Source: Chitinophagales bacterium
GTDB lineage: Bacteria > Bacteroidota > Bacteroidia > Chitinophagales > JADIYW01
Length of the DNA stretch: 64,000 nucleotides
Direction: 5' to 3'
Assembly: GCA_020636535.1 (NCBI GenBank)
Contig: JACJXT010000011.1
Span: 1,302,001 to 1,366,000, forward strand
Part shown: positions 50,857 to 60,665 of the stretch, piece by piece
Layout of the letters: every line of letters begins with the position of its first letter
Position numbering within the stretch: position 1 is the stretch's first letter
Made by a program: the position numbers and the translations under genes
The notes under the pieces: model-generated
Database searches by the model: none
The model's input: the letters and a program-made list of their open reading frames with translations, nothing else
Told to the model about the DNA's origin: nothing

Positions 50857-51657
50857 ATGTTATTAGTAGATACATTTCCAAATTTGTTAGATGCAGCAGT
50901 CATTGTTTCTTTACTAACACTTACTTTTTTAGAAATAGTTTTAGGAATCGACAATATCATTTTTATATCTATTGTGTCGAATAAATTACCAGAAGAACAA
51001 CAACCAAAAGCAAGATTAATTGGTTTGTTTTTAGCAATGTTATTTAGAATTGCACTATTATTTACTATAACTTGGATAATTCAATTAACCAATCCATTAT
51101 TTCATATTCCATTTATAAAAGAACACAATGGAGAACCAATTGGTTTAAGTGTAAAAGACTTAATTTTATTATTTGGTGGATTATTTTTAATTGCAAAAAG
51201 TGTTTCAGAAATTAATCATAAATTAGAAATTGAAGAGGAAACACAAACAGGTGTTAAGAAAAAAGCAACTTCATTTGTTTCTGTAATTATACAAATTTTA
51301 TTAATTGATGCTATCTTTTCTATAGATTCAATTTTAACTGCAGTTGGTCTAGTAGAAAATGTTTGGATAATGATTATGGCAGTTATCATTTCAATTACTA
51401 TTATGATGATATTTGCTTCGCCAGTTTCAAAATTTATCAATAGAAATCCATCATTACAAATATTGGCATTGTCATTTTTAGTTGTAATTGGCGTTTTATT
51501 AATAGCAGAAGCATTTCATCAGCATATTAATAAAGGATATATTTATACAGCAATGGCATTTGGCTTGTCGGTAGAATTATTAAATATGAGATTGAGAAGA
51601 AATGCAGCTAAAGTAAAACTCAACGATTCAGAAATGAAAGATGAAAATCAAAATTAA
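50857..51657 (+). CDS. TerC family integral membrane protein
   Basis: 266 residues with seven or eight membrane segments. LTFLEIVLGIDNIIFISIVSNKLP (~25-48) holds the conserved Asp/Asn, and IDAIFSIDSILTAVGLVENVWIMI (~155-178) the second acidic motif. The family exports or binds metals (Alx and MeeF-type Mn exporters) and includes tellurite-resistance TerC. There is no ter operon here, so manganese homeostasis or metalation of secreted proteins is more likely. Confidence 0.92.
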   Translation: MLLVDTFPNLLDAAVIVSLLTLTFLEIVLGIDNIIFISIVSNKLPEEQQPKARLIGLFLAMLFRIALLFTITWIIQLTNPLFHIPFIKEHNGEPIGLSVKDLILLFGGLFLIAKSVSEINHKLEIEEETQTGVKKKATSFVSVIIQILLIDAIFSIDSILTAVGLVENVWIMIMAVIISITIMMIFASPVSKFINRNPSLQILALSFLVVIGVLLIAEAFHQHINKGYIYTAMAFGLSVELLNMRLRRNAAKVKLNDSEMKDENQN

Positions 51658-51703
51658 GCTAAAGATTTTAGAACGCTACTAAGTTTAATGATGAGAATAA
51701 AGT

Positions 51704-52375
51704 TTACTGCTCTAAAAATGTTTGCATAGCATCATAAACTTCATTCGGATAGATATTTAAACAAAAATGTCCACCATTAATTGGTATAAAATCTTCATCT
51801 GGAGCTGCTACAATTCTATCTTTTTTATCGTGAATGCGTAATGGATTAGGTTTAGTACTTTCAATTGTTGAAGCAAAGTTCATTTCCGTCATTAGTGCTA
51901 ATTGAAGATTAGTAAACGACTTAAAATTAGTCATTACTTTTTCTTGAATTGTTTTTATCTGTTCATCTTTTATTTTTTCTAGGAGATGGTCATTTACTTT
52001 CTCATGTTTTAATAGTCCACTAAAAGCCATTAATTGAGAAAATCTTGGAAAAGCAGGCATGTAATCAATTACTTTTTTAGGATTACTAAAAGCACCAATC
52101 ATACAAATTTCATTATTTTGAATTTCCCGAATTTGAAACGCAAAATAACCACCCATAGAATGTCCAATAATTTTGTCTGATGCTTCAATATTATAATAGG
52201 AGATAAGCTGCTTACAAAATTTCACTCTGTCTATAAAAGGAAAAATAAATTTATTCAGTATAGGTCGGTAATCAACACTAATTAAATGATAATTCTTAAG
52301 ACAAGGTCTTAGCTCATCAAAAATAAAAGCATCTTCTCCAAAACCAGGCAATAAAAAAATCCTTTGTTGTTTCAT
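51704..52375 (-). CDS. Alpha/beta hydrolase
   Basis: 223 residues. It opens with RIFLLPGFGEDAFIFDEL, the first strand and oxyanion region, has the nucleophile elbow GHSMGG with S73, a likely Asp in RIHDKKDRIV and the catalytic His in NGGHFCLN near the C-terminus. It follows purL after 6 bp on the same strand. The substrate is unknown. Confidence 0.8.
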   Translation of the reverse strand: MKQQRIFLLPGFGEDAFIFDELRPCLKNYHLISVDYRPILNKFIFPFIDRVKFCKQLISYYNIEASDKIIGHSMGGYFAFQIREIQNNEICMIGAFSNPKKVIDYMPAFPRFSQLMAFSGLLKHEKVNDHLLEKIKDEQIKTIQEKVMTNFKSFTNLQLALMTEMNFASTIESTKPNPLRIHDKKDRIVAAPDEDFIPINGGHFCLNIYPNEVYDAMQTFLEQ

Positions 52376-52381
52376 ATTCTT

Positions 52382-54607
52382 TTAATTGAAGTACGATTCT
52401 ATAGCAGTGTCATATATTTTTTGGTAGCTTTCTACTGTTCCAAAGTCTTCATTGTCAATGGTGATAGTATTACTTTTTACTGTTCCTAGTTTAGAAAAAA
52501 CCGTTTGTCGTTCATTGAGATAATTTTCAAATTCTTGTGCTAACTCTGGTTGGCAACTTACTATAATTCTACTTTGTGCTTCGCCAAATAAAAATGCATC
52601 TTTTCTAATAGTAGTATCTGATTGAATTTCAAATCCAAGATTTCTTTTCATACTAGATTCTAGTAAACAAATAAAAAGACCACCTTCGCTAATATCATGT
52701 GCTGAAACAATTAAATTGTTTTTGATTAACTGACTTACTGTTTTTTGAATTGTGTATTCTGTTTCTAAATGAAAAAATGGAGCTGGAGATAATTTTATAT
52801 CGTGAATATTATATACATATTCTGATGAATTAATATCGTTTTTATTTTCTCCAATTAAATAGATTAAATCGCCTTCATTTTTAAAATCTAAAGACATCAC
52901 TTTTGTTATATCATCAATAATACCAAGCATACCAATAGTTGGTGTTGGATTTACAGCTTTAGTAGGTGATTGATTATAAAAGGAAACATTGCCACCTGTA
53001 ACTGGTGTTTCAAATCGTTCGCAAGCTTCGCCCATGCCTTGTAAAGCATGTACAAAATTCCAATATACTTCTGGGTCGTATGGATTGCCAAAATTCAAAC
53101 AATTGGTAATTGCAGAAGGTGTTCCTCCAGTACATACAATATTTCTGGCAGCTTCGGCAACGGCAATAGCACCACCAACTTTCGCATCAGCATATACATA
53201 TCTAGAATTACAATCAACTGTAACTAGCAAACCTTTGTCGTTGTGTTTTAGACGAATTACAGCTGCATCAGTTTGATTATTGGTACTTACATTGTCGATT
53301 TGCACCATTGAATCGTATTGTTTATATATGAATCTTTTAGATGCAATATTAGGCAATGCTGTCATTTTTTTTGCAATGTCAACTAAGTCGTTTGGTTCTA
53401 ATATCTGATTGATAGAAAATGCATCTCTAGTAATATGATAACTAGGTTCTTGAATGGCTCTGTCGTATACTGGAGCACCACCACCTAAAACTAAAGATTC
53501 AGCATCAACTTGTGCTACTAATTCATCATTGAAATAATAATATAAATTGTTTCCTTCTATAACTTCTCCAATAATAGCACAGTGTAAATCCCATTTTTCA
53601 AAAACTTGTTCTATGTCTTTTTCCATGCCTTTTTTTACTACTACTAGCATTCTTTCTTGAGATTCTGATAATAGAATTTCAAAAGGCAACATATTTTTTT
53701 GTCTAGTTGGCACTTTATCTAAATAAATTTTCATGCCATGTTTGCCTTTTGCACTCATTTCAGATGTAGAGCAAGTAATTCCAGCAGCTCCCATATCTTG
53801 CATACCAACAATGGCATTAGTTTGAATGGCTTCTAGTGATGCTTCGAGCAATAATTTTTCTTGAAATGGATCTCCAACTTGTACAGAAGGAATTTTATCT
53901 TCGGCATCTTCTCCCAAATCTTCAGAAGCAAAAGTAGCACCATGAATACCATCTTTTCCTGTTGCAGAACCAACAATATAAATAGGATTGCCAACACCTT
54001 CGGAAGTAGCGGAAACAGTCTCACCAACTTTTACAATTCCAACAGACATTGCATTGACTAATGGATTGTGATGATAGCATTCGTCAAAATAAACTTCGCC
54101 AGCTACAGTTGGTACACCAAAGCAGTTGCCATAATCGCCAATTCCTTTTACAACACCTTTCAATAAATGTTGTGTTCGTTTTTCATCTATTTTTCCGAAT
54201 CGTAATGAATTTAAAGCCGCAATTGGTCGAGCACCCATAGTAAAAATATCTCTGTTGATACCACCAACACCAGTAGCTGCACCTTGATATGGCTCTACAG
54301 CACTTGGATGATTATGAGATTCTATTTTAAAGCAACAAGCATATCCATCACCAATATCTACCAAACCAGCATTTTCTTCGCCAGCTTCTACTAGTAAATG
54401 TTTGCCTTTTCTTGGTAGTTTTTTTAAATATTTGATAGAATTTTTATAGCTACAGTGTTCACTCCACATCACAGAATAAATGCTCAATTCAGTAAAATTG
54501 GGTACTCTGCCAAGTATTTCAATTATTTTATTATATTCTTCTTCTAATAGTCCTAATGATTTTGCTGTTTCAACATCGCTTAACTTAGTGGAAATATCGT
54601 TGCTCAT
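52382..54607 (-). CDS. purL: Phosphoribosylformylglycinamidine synthase subunit PurL
   Basis: 741 residues, the small-PurL form that needs separate PurS and PurQ subunits; neither is in the window. SVMWSEHCSYKNSIKYLK carries the catalytic His near residue 50, then EAGEENAGLVDIGDGYACCFKIESHNHPSAVEPYQGAATGVGGI is the first ATP/Mg site (~75-118) and GDPFQEKLLLEA and VGMQDMGAAGITCSTSEM follow. It makes FGAM in purine synthesis. The related purM lies 6 kb away. Confidence 0.97.
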   Translation of the reverse strand: MSNDISTKLSDVETAKSLGLLEEEYNKIIEILGRVPNFTELSIYSVMWSEHCSYKNSIKYLKKLPRKGKHLLVEAGEENAGLVDIGDGYACCFKIESHNHPSAVEPYQGAATGVGGINRDIFTMGARPIAALNSLRFGKIDEKRTQHLLKGVVKGIGDYGNCFGVPTVAGEVYFDECYHHNPLVNAMSVGIVKVGETVSATSEGVGNPIYIVGSATGKDGIHGATFASEDLGEDAEDKIPSVQVGDPFQEKLLLEASLEAIQTNAIVGMQDMGAAGITCSTSEMSAKGKHGMKIYLDKVPTRQKNMLPFEILLSESQERMLVVVKKGMEKDIEQVFEKWDLHCAIIGEVIEGNNLYYYFNDELVAQVDAESLVLGGGAPVYDRAIQEPSYHITRDAFSINQILEPNDLVDIAKKMTALPNIASKRFIYKQYDSMVQIDNVSTNNQTDAAVIRLKHNDKGLLVTVDCNSRYVYADAKVGGAIAVAEAARNIVCTGGTPSAITNCLNFGNPYDPEVYWNFVHALQGMGEACERFETPVTGGNVSFYNQSPTKAVNPTPTIGMLGIIDDITKVMSLDFKNEGDLIYLIGENKNDINSSEYVYNIHDIKLSPAPFFHLETEYTIQKTVSQLIKNNLIVSAHDISEGGLFICLLESSMKRNLGFEIQSDTTIRKDAFLFGEAQSRIIVSCQPELAQEFENYLNERQTVFSKLGTVKSNTITIDNEDFGTVESYQKIYDTAIESYFN

Positions 54608-54692
54608 AACTTGATTCTATGTTGGTGACAAAGTAAAGAAAAATTATGCAACCTTTTGAAGAAAAATATTATCTGATAATTAAATTAATTTC

Positions 54693-54700
54693 TATATTTG
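54693..54700 (+). promoter_or_regulatory. -7 promoter element before the unknown membrane protein
   Basis: TATATTTG is an exact TAnnTTTG match, 11 bases before ATG 54712. It lies downstream of an alternative in-frame ATG at 54646 and so favours the later start. Confidence 0.45.
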
Positions 54701-54711
54701 TTAACCAAAGT

Positions 54712-55995
54712 ATGATAAAGGAACTAATCATCCCATCTATTTACCTAATAATAATATCTGTCTTTGTTATAAAGAGCAAGTATTTTAAAAGAGGAAACAT
54801 CCACCCATTAGTCGTTTTTGGTGGTTTTGTATTGAAAATTGCAAGTGCTTTTTATTTTGGATACTTATTTAAGCACCATATTTTAAATGGTGGCGATACA
54901 CTTACCTATTTTAATGATGGTAATATTGTTTTTAGTTCATTGAAAGATTCTGTGTTAACATACCTACACTTAGTTTTTGGTAATAATGATTACAAACCAG
55001 TTGAAGCTAATTTGTTGCCTTATACTACAGATATGAGTTTTTGGTACGATACGAGTAACTATTTTATCGTAAGAATTAATGCATTGATTAGATTGATTTC
55101 TTTTGGTTCGTATAATGTACATGCTATTTTCTTCTCTTTGTTGTCATTTATTGGTACTTATAATTTATATTTATTTTTTGAAGATAAAGTATATAATAAA
55201 AAGGTATTACAGTTTATTTTATTTGGAATTCCGTCTATCGTTTTTTGGACATCTGGTGTACATAAAGAAGCAATCATTATTTTTTCATTAGGTATTATTC
55301 TTTATAATGTAGATAAAATTGTTTCTGGAGTTTATACCAAGAAAAATTTATTAGTAACCGTATTAGGTTTAATATTGCTAGGTTGTATTAGAGTTTATCT
55401 ATTAGCATTTTTATTACCATTAATTGCTTCTATTATGATTTATGTAAGATTAGATATGCGTAAATCGTCTATACATATATACTTGTTTACTATTTTGGCT
55501 TTCATTATGGTATTTACCGTAGTGAATCATTATTTCTTAAATATTCAGTTTATAGACGAGTTTTTAGTTAGAAGAAACCATTTTTTAAATCTTAATCCAG
55601 GTAATACTACTTTCGATGTAGTAACTAATCTAAATACAACAAATGGCTTTTTGTATTTAATTTCAGAAGCATTTATTAATCCATTTATTCGTCCATTACC
55701 AACAGAATCTAATTTTATATTAGTACTATTAGCTTCATTAGAAACATATGTTTTACTTTTTACTGTAATAGGTTTATTGTTTACTATTAATTTTAAATCA
55801 CTATATAAAAATCCATATGCTGTGTTTTGTATATTGTATGCACTAAGCATTTTATTTTTAATTGGATTAATCGTCAATAATTCAGGAGCAATTGTTCGAT
55901 ATCGTTCTATTGCCATACCATTCTTATTAATTGGTTTATGTTTAAAGCAATATAATCAACCAGTTAAAGCAATTAAAACTAAACTTGTTAAATAA
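54712..55995 (+). CDS. Multi-pass membrane protein of unknown function
   Basis: 427 residues from ATG 54712; an in-frame ATG at 54646 would add 22 residues. About ten to twelve transmembrane helices are visible (for example IPSIYLIIISVFVI, LVVFGGFVLKIASAFYFGYLF, VLQFILFGIPSIVFWTSGV). SGVHKEAIIIF in a membrane-facing loop and the general layout are reminiscent of EpsG- or Wzy-like polysaccharide polymerases and membrane glycosyltransferases, but I see no decisive motif. It stands alone between purL and glnN. Confidence 0.6.
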   Translation: MIKELIIPSIYLIIISVFVIKSKYFKRGNIHPLVVFGGFVLKIASAFYFGYLFKHHILNGGDTLTYFNDGNIVFSSLKDSVLTYLHLVFGNNDYKPVEANLLPYTTDMSFWYDTSNYFIVRINALIRLISFGSYNVHAIFFSLLSFIGTYNLYLFFEDKVYNKKVLQFILFGIPSIVFWTSGVHKEAIIIFSLGIILYNVDKIVSGVYTKKNLLVTVLGLILLGCIRVYLLAFLLPLIASIMIYVRLDMRKSSIHIYLFTILAFIMVFTVVNHYFLNIQFIDEFLVRRNHFLNLNPGNTTFDVVTNLNTTNGFLYLISEAFINPFIRPLPTESNFILVLLASLETYVLLFTVIGLLFTINFKSLYKNPYAVFCILYALSILFLIGLIVNNSGAIVRYRSIAIPFLLIGLCLKQYNQPVKAIKTKLVK

Positions 55996-56058
55996 TTTAC
56001 ATAGTTTAATTTCTTTTCATAAGTAATATTTTGCATCTTTGATATTAAAAAATGCACG

Positions 56059-58251
56059 ATGTCAATTAAAAGATTTAATGCAATAAATGCCTTTTCATCT
56101 CGACCAAAAATTGAGGTGGAAATGCCAAAAGAAAAAATTTCTGACTTCTTTGCCAATGCTGTTTTTGGAGAAAAAGAACTTAGACAATATCTTTCTACAG
56201 ATGCCTATAAAAAATTCAATGCTTTAAAACAACAAAATAAAAAAGTAGATAGAGAAACAGCCGATTTAGTCGCTGCTGCGATGAAAGCTTGGGCTGTTAA
56301 TCAAGGAGCTACGCATTATACACATTGGTTTCAGCCATTAACAGGTGCTACTGCCGAAAAACATGATTCATTCTTTATTCCAGATTCAACTGGTGGAATA
56401 GAAGAATTTTCAGCAGATGCATTAGTACAACAAGAACCAGACGCATCTTCTTTTCCTTCTGGTGGCATTCGTGCTACTTTTGAAGCAAGAGGTTATACTG
56501 CTTGGGATCAAACTTCGCCTGCTTTTATCATGACAGTTGGTAATGGAAAAACACTTTGCATTCCTACGATTTTTGTTTCTTATACTGGCGAAACACTAGA
56601 TTTTAAAGCACCTTTGCTAAAATCCATTCAAGCATTAAACAATGCAGCTACAGATGTTTGTAATTATTTTGATAGAAATGTTTCACAGGTTTTTACAACT
56701 TTAGGTTGGGAACAAGAGTATTTTTTGATTGATTATGCCATGTATTATGCACGACCAGATATTGTAATGAGTGGTCGTTCTTTGTTGGGTCGTCGTTCTG
56801 CAAAAGGTCAGCAATTAGACGATCATTATTTTGGAGCAATTCCAGAGCGAGTGTATTCTTTTATGCGTGATTTTGAGATTGAAGGACTAAAATTAGGTAT
56901 TCCAATCAGAACAAGACATAATGAAGTAGCACCATCGCAGTACGAATGTGCACCAATGTACGAGGAAGCAAACTTAGCTGTAGATCATAATTTATTGTTG
57001 ATGGATGTGATGGAAAGAGTAGCTAGTAAACACAAACTAAAAGTACTTTTTCACGAAAAACCATTTGCAGAAATCAACGGAAGTGGTAAACACAACAATT
57101 GGTCATTGCAAACAGATACAGGTGTTAATTTATTATCGCCAGGAAAAACACCAAGAACAAATTTACAGTTCTTAACTTTCTTTATTAATACTATTGCAGC
57201 AGTAAACAGACATGAAGATTTGTTGCGTGCAGCTGTTGCTTCTCATGGAAACGACCACAGATTAGGTGCTAATGAAGCACCACCAGCAATTATTTCTGTC
57301 TTTACTGGTTCTTATCTCAACAAGGTTTTAGAGATGATTGAAAAAAGAGTAGATGAAAACAATTTTGATGAACAAGACAATATCATTCTTAGAGTAGATA
57401 TAGATAAAGCCATTCCAGATATTTTATTAGATAATACCGATAGGAACAGAACTTCGCCATTTGCTTTTACAGGAAATAAATTTGAATTTAGAGCTGTTGG
57501 TTCTTCTGCAAATTGTGCTTTGCCAATGACGATAATGAATACTATTGTAGCAGAACAATTACAAATTTTTAAGAAAGAAGTTGATAAATTCATCAAAGCT
57601 GGAGATTATAAAGATGTAGCCATTTTAAAAGTTTTACAGAAAACAATTAAAAGTAGCAAACGCATTTTGTTTGAAGGTGATAATTATTCTGATGCTTGGG
57701 AAAAAGAAGCAAAGAAAAGAGGATTGTCTAACAATAAAAATACACCAACTGCTTTAGATGCTTTAGTTTCTGAAAAAGCAATTAAATTATTTGAGGAACA
57801 GAAAGTATACACAAAAAGAGAAATCGAGGCAAGATATCATATAGCACTGCATAATTATTGTAATGCACTACAAATTGAATCGAGAGTTTTAGGCGAAATT
57901 GTAATGAATCAAATTATTCCAGTATGTATAGCTTATCAAAATAAATTATTAGAAAATATAAGTGGATTTAAAAATATTGGTTTAGATAAAAAACTATTTA
58001 AAACACAACAAAATTTACTAGAAGATGTTTCTAATAGTATAGAAAATTTAGTGACTATGCATGATGAAATGTTTAAGATTAGAGTAGAAGCAAACAATGA
58101 AAGCGATGCTAAAAAACAAGCACTAATTTATAGCGATAAAATTATTCCTTTAATGAATAACATCAGACAAATTGTAGATAAATTGGAAAATATTGTTGAT
58201 GATGAGTTTTGGCCTTTACCTAAATATCGAGAGATGTTAATTACTAAATAA
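56059..58251 (+). CDS. glnN: Glutamine synthetase type III
   Basis: 730 residues, the size of GSIII. GATHYTHWFQPLTGATAEKHDSFF (~96-119) is a GSIII marker. The catalytic core contains LGWEQEYFLIDYAMY (metal Glu), RHNEVAPSQYECAPMYEEAN, SGKHNNWSLQTDTG, ANEAPPAIISVFTG, and NRTSPFAFTGNKFEFRAVGSSANCA (~470-494). It joins ammonia and glutamate with ATP. GSIII is characteristic of Bacteroidota and cyanobacteria. The PorE-like gene starts 6 bp after it. Confidence 0.97.
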   Translation: MSIKRFNAINAFSSRPKIEVEMPKEKISDFFANAVFGEKELRQYLSTDAYKKFNALKQQNKKVDRETADLVAAAMKAWAVNQGATHYTHWFQPLTGATAEKHDSFFIPDSTGGIEEFSADALVQQEPDASSFPSGGIRATFEARGYTAWDQTSPAFIMTVGNGKTLCIPTIFVSYTGETLDFKAPLLKSIQALNNAATDVCNYFDRNVSQVFTTLGWEQEYFLIDYAMYYARPDIVMSGRSLLGRRSAKGQQLDDHYFGAIPERVYSFMRDFEIEGLKLGIPIRTRHNEVAPSQYECAPMYEEANLAVDHNLLLMDVMERVASKHKLKVLFHEKPFAEINGSGKHNNWSLQTDTGVNLLSPGKTPRTNLQFLTFFINTIAAVNRHEDLLRAAVASHGNDHRLGANEAPPAIISVFTGSYLNKVLEMIEKRVDENNFDEQDNIILRVDIDKAIPDILLDNTDRNRTSPFAFTGNKFEFRAVGSSANCALPMTIMNTIVAEQLQIFKKEVDKFIKAGDYKDVAILKVLQKTIKSSKRILFEGDNYSDAWEKEAKKRGLSNNKNTPTALDALVSEKAIKLFEEQKVYTKREIEARYHIALHNYCNALQIESRVLGEIVMNQIIPVCIAYQNKLLENISGFKNIGLDKKLFKTQQNLLEDVSNSIENLVTMHDEMFKIRVEANNESDAKKQALIYSDKIIPLMNNIRQIVDKLENIVDDEFWPLPKYREMLITK

Positions 58252-58257
58252 TATTTA

Positions 58258-60216
58258 ATGATAAAATATTTATATATAATATTAGTATTGTTTTTACTTA
58301 GTGCTTGTTCTTCTACAGCTAAGATTAAAGATGGAGCTACTGCATATAATTTAAAACACTATACTGTTGCTAGTAAATTACTACAAAAAGATTTTAGTAA
58401 TGCAAAAAGCAATGCAGATAAAATTAAAATTGCACAACAAATTGCACAGAGTTTTGAATATCAACAAGCATACCAACAAGCTTTAGACTGGAATAAAAAA
58501 GCATTTGATATTGAACAAAATGAAAATACAGTTAAAAAATATATTAATTCGTTAAAAAGTAATTCCAACTATAACGAAGCACTTACAGTTTTAAATCAAT
58601 ATGTAGCAGACCATAAATCAGAAAAAGTTTTATTTCAAAAAGAGATAGATTTTTTAAGCAAAATTGTTGATAATAAAAGCGAACAAAATTTTGTAGTAAA
58701 ACCATTAAATGAGTTAAATTCATCAGCAAGCGATTTTGCTTCATTTAAAAAAGACAACACACTTTATTTTTCTTCTACAAGAAATAATGATGAAGGTAAA
58801 GATGCATACAATGGAGAAGCGTACACCAAAATTTATCAAGCAACTATAGATAATGATACTACATTTTCTAATATTAAAATTGCTGATTATTTCAATGCAC
58901 CATATCACAATGCTGAGTTAGTGGTTAGTAAAGATGGCAAAGAAGCGTACTTTACTAAATGTGGTTCTAAAGAAAAAGAAACCGATGATTATTGTCATAT
59001 TTATCAGTCGTTTTTGAAAGAAAATGGTTCATGGTCAACACCACAAAGACTAACATTTTTTAATGAAAAGTCGAATGAAGGTCAGCCATACCTTTCACCA
59101 GACAATCAAATTTTATATTTTACTTCGGATGTAGAAAATCAAGGTTATGGTGGAAGAGATATTTATTTTTCTAAAAAAGATAATGAAGGCAACTTTACAC
59201 AAGCAATTAATTTAGGACGAAATGTAAATACAAAAGGAGAGGAGTATTTTCCTACAATTGCTGATGATAATACTTTGTATTTTTCTAGTAATGGACATAT
59301 AGGTTATGGTGGATTAGATATTTTTTCTGCTAAATTAAATGGAAAAATATACGATAGTATTCAAAATATAGGTGAACCATTTAATTCTAATGGCGACGAT
59401 TTTTACATACAAAAATTACCTAATAAATCTAAAGATATTGCTATGACTGCTTATCTAACTTCTAATAGATTTGGTAATAAAGATGATATCTTGTTTGTAG
59501 AAAGCATTCAACCTAAACAAGAAGAAATTCCAGTAGTGTTGCCAAAACCAGTTATTGTTTGTAATATTTTGGTAGAAGAAAATCAATATCAAGAGCTCAA
59601 TAATCCAAGCTCTACGGTTATAGGAAAACAAACGGTACAAAATGCTACGATTGCATATCAAAATAAAACAGTGCAAACAAATGAATTAGGTCAAACACAA
59701 ATTATATTATCACCAAATCAAAATATTAACTTTTTAGTTTCAAAAGATAATTATTTGTCTAAAACAGATAATATTAATACGCAACAATATACCAATTTAA
59801 AAGATGGCGATACTATAATTATTACAAAAAATATACTATTACAAAAAATATTTAAAGATGTAGAAATTGTACTAGAAAATATATACTACGATTATAATAA
59901 AGCTAATATTCGTAAAGATGCAGAAGCAAGCTTAAATGAACTCATTACTATTCTAAAAGAAAATCCAAGTATAAAAATAGAATTGGCTTCAAATACAGAT
60001 TGTAGAGGAACGGAAGCGTATAATCAAAAATTATCGCAACAAAGAGCAGAAAGTGTAGTCAATTATTTAGTGCAAAATGGCATTAGTGCAGACAGATTGG
60101 TTGCTAAAGGTTATGGAGAAAACAACCCAATTGAAAAATGTAATTGTACAGATTGTACAGAAGAACAACATCAGAAAAACAGAAGAACAAGCTTTAAAAT
60201 ATTAAACGATAAATAA
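58258..60216 (+). CDS. PorE-like lipoprotein (TPR, beta-propeller, CRD, OmpA domains)
   Basis: 652 residues. The lipoprotein signal ends LLSAC (C17). TPR-like helices occupy ~25-140; PD40-type propeller repeats ~160-430 (TLYFSSTRNNDEGKDAY, GQPYLSPDNQILYFTSD, GYGGRDIYFSKKDN, GYGGLDIFSAKLN); a carboxypeptidase-regulatory-like segment ~440-530; and an OmpA peptidoglycan-binding domain ~545-650 (IYYDYNKANIRKDAEASLNEL, NTDCRGTEAYNQKLSQQRAESV). This order matches PorE, which anchors the T9SS core to peptidoglycan, though other OmpA-family paralogs share it. It overlaps the next gene by one base. Confidence 0.82.
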   Translation: MIKYLYIILVLFLLSACSSTAKIKDGATAYNLKHYTVASKLLQKDFSNAKSNADKIKIAQQIAQSFEYQQAYQQALDWNKKAFDIEQNENTVKKYINSLKSNSNYNEALTVLNQYVADHKSEKVLFQKEIDFLSKIVDNKSEQNFVVKPLNELNSSASDFASFKKDNTLYFSSTRNNDEGKDAYNGEAYTKIYQATIDNDTTFSNIKIADYFNAPYHNAELVVSKDGKEAYFTKCGSKEKETDDYCHIYQSFLKENGSWSTPQRLTFFNEKSNEGQPYLSPDNQILYFTSDVENQGYGGRDIYFSKKDNEGNFTQAINLGRNVNTKGEEYFPTIADDNTLYFSSNGHIGYGGLDIFSAKLNGKIYDSIQNIGEPFNSNGDDFYIQKLPNKSKDIAMTAYLTSNRFGNKDDILFVESIQPKQEEIPVVLPKPVIVCNILVEENQYQELNNPSSTVIGKQTVQNATIAYQNKTVQTNELGQTQIILSPNQNINFLVSKDNYLSKTDNINTQQYTNLKDGDTIIITKNILLQKIFKDVEIVLENIYYDYNKANIRKDAEASLNELITILKENPSIKIELASNTDCRGTEAYNQKLSQQRAESVVNYLVQNGISADRLVAKGYGENNPIEKCNCTDCTEEQHQKNRRTSFKILNDK

Positions 60217-60665
60217 TGGCTAAATCTTTATTTGATACATCGACACAACAAGAAATTCAAGCACGATTAAATCAACTCAACGAAAATTCTACAAGAAAAT
60301 GGGGAAAAATGTCAGTGTCTCAAATGTTAAAACACATGGACATTGCCTTTGCTGTTCCTATTAAAAAAATTACAGTAGAAAAAGACAAACTATTTGTTTT
60401 AGCAGCTAATCCAGTAACTCGTTTTTTTATAGTTACTTTAGCTAATAAATGGCCAAAAAATTTAATGACAGCTAAAGAATTTATTGTAGAAACAGATGAA
60501 AATTTTAATCAAGCCAAAACAGAATTTCTACAAACCTATAATGCCTTTTTAATAGCTACAGATTTCTCTGGCGTACATCCAATTTTTGGCGTAATGAAAA
60601 AAGAAATGTGGGGAACAGCTATGTACAAACACTTAAATCATCACTTAGAACAATTTGGTGTGTAA
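60216..60665 (+). CDS. DUF1569 (DinB-like) protein
   Basis: 149 residues, helical. KWGKMSVSQMLKHMDIAFAVP, VHPIFGVMKKEMWGTAMYKHLNHHLEQF and the RFFIVTLANKWPKNLMTAKEF middle match DUF1569; the conserved His residues would bind metal. The function is unknown. It overlaps both neighbours by one base (TAATG), so PorE-like, DUF1569 and purM appear translationally linked. A related protein is at 14370-14855. Confidence 0.85.
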   Translation: MAKSLFDTSTQQEIQARLNQLNENSTRKWGKMSVSQMLKHMDIAFAVPIKKITVEKDKLFVLAANPVTRFFIVTLANKWPKNLMTAKEFIVETDENFNQAKTEFLQTYNAFLIATDFSGVHPIFGVMKKEMWGTAMYKHLNHHLEQFGV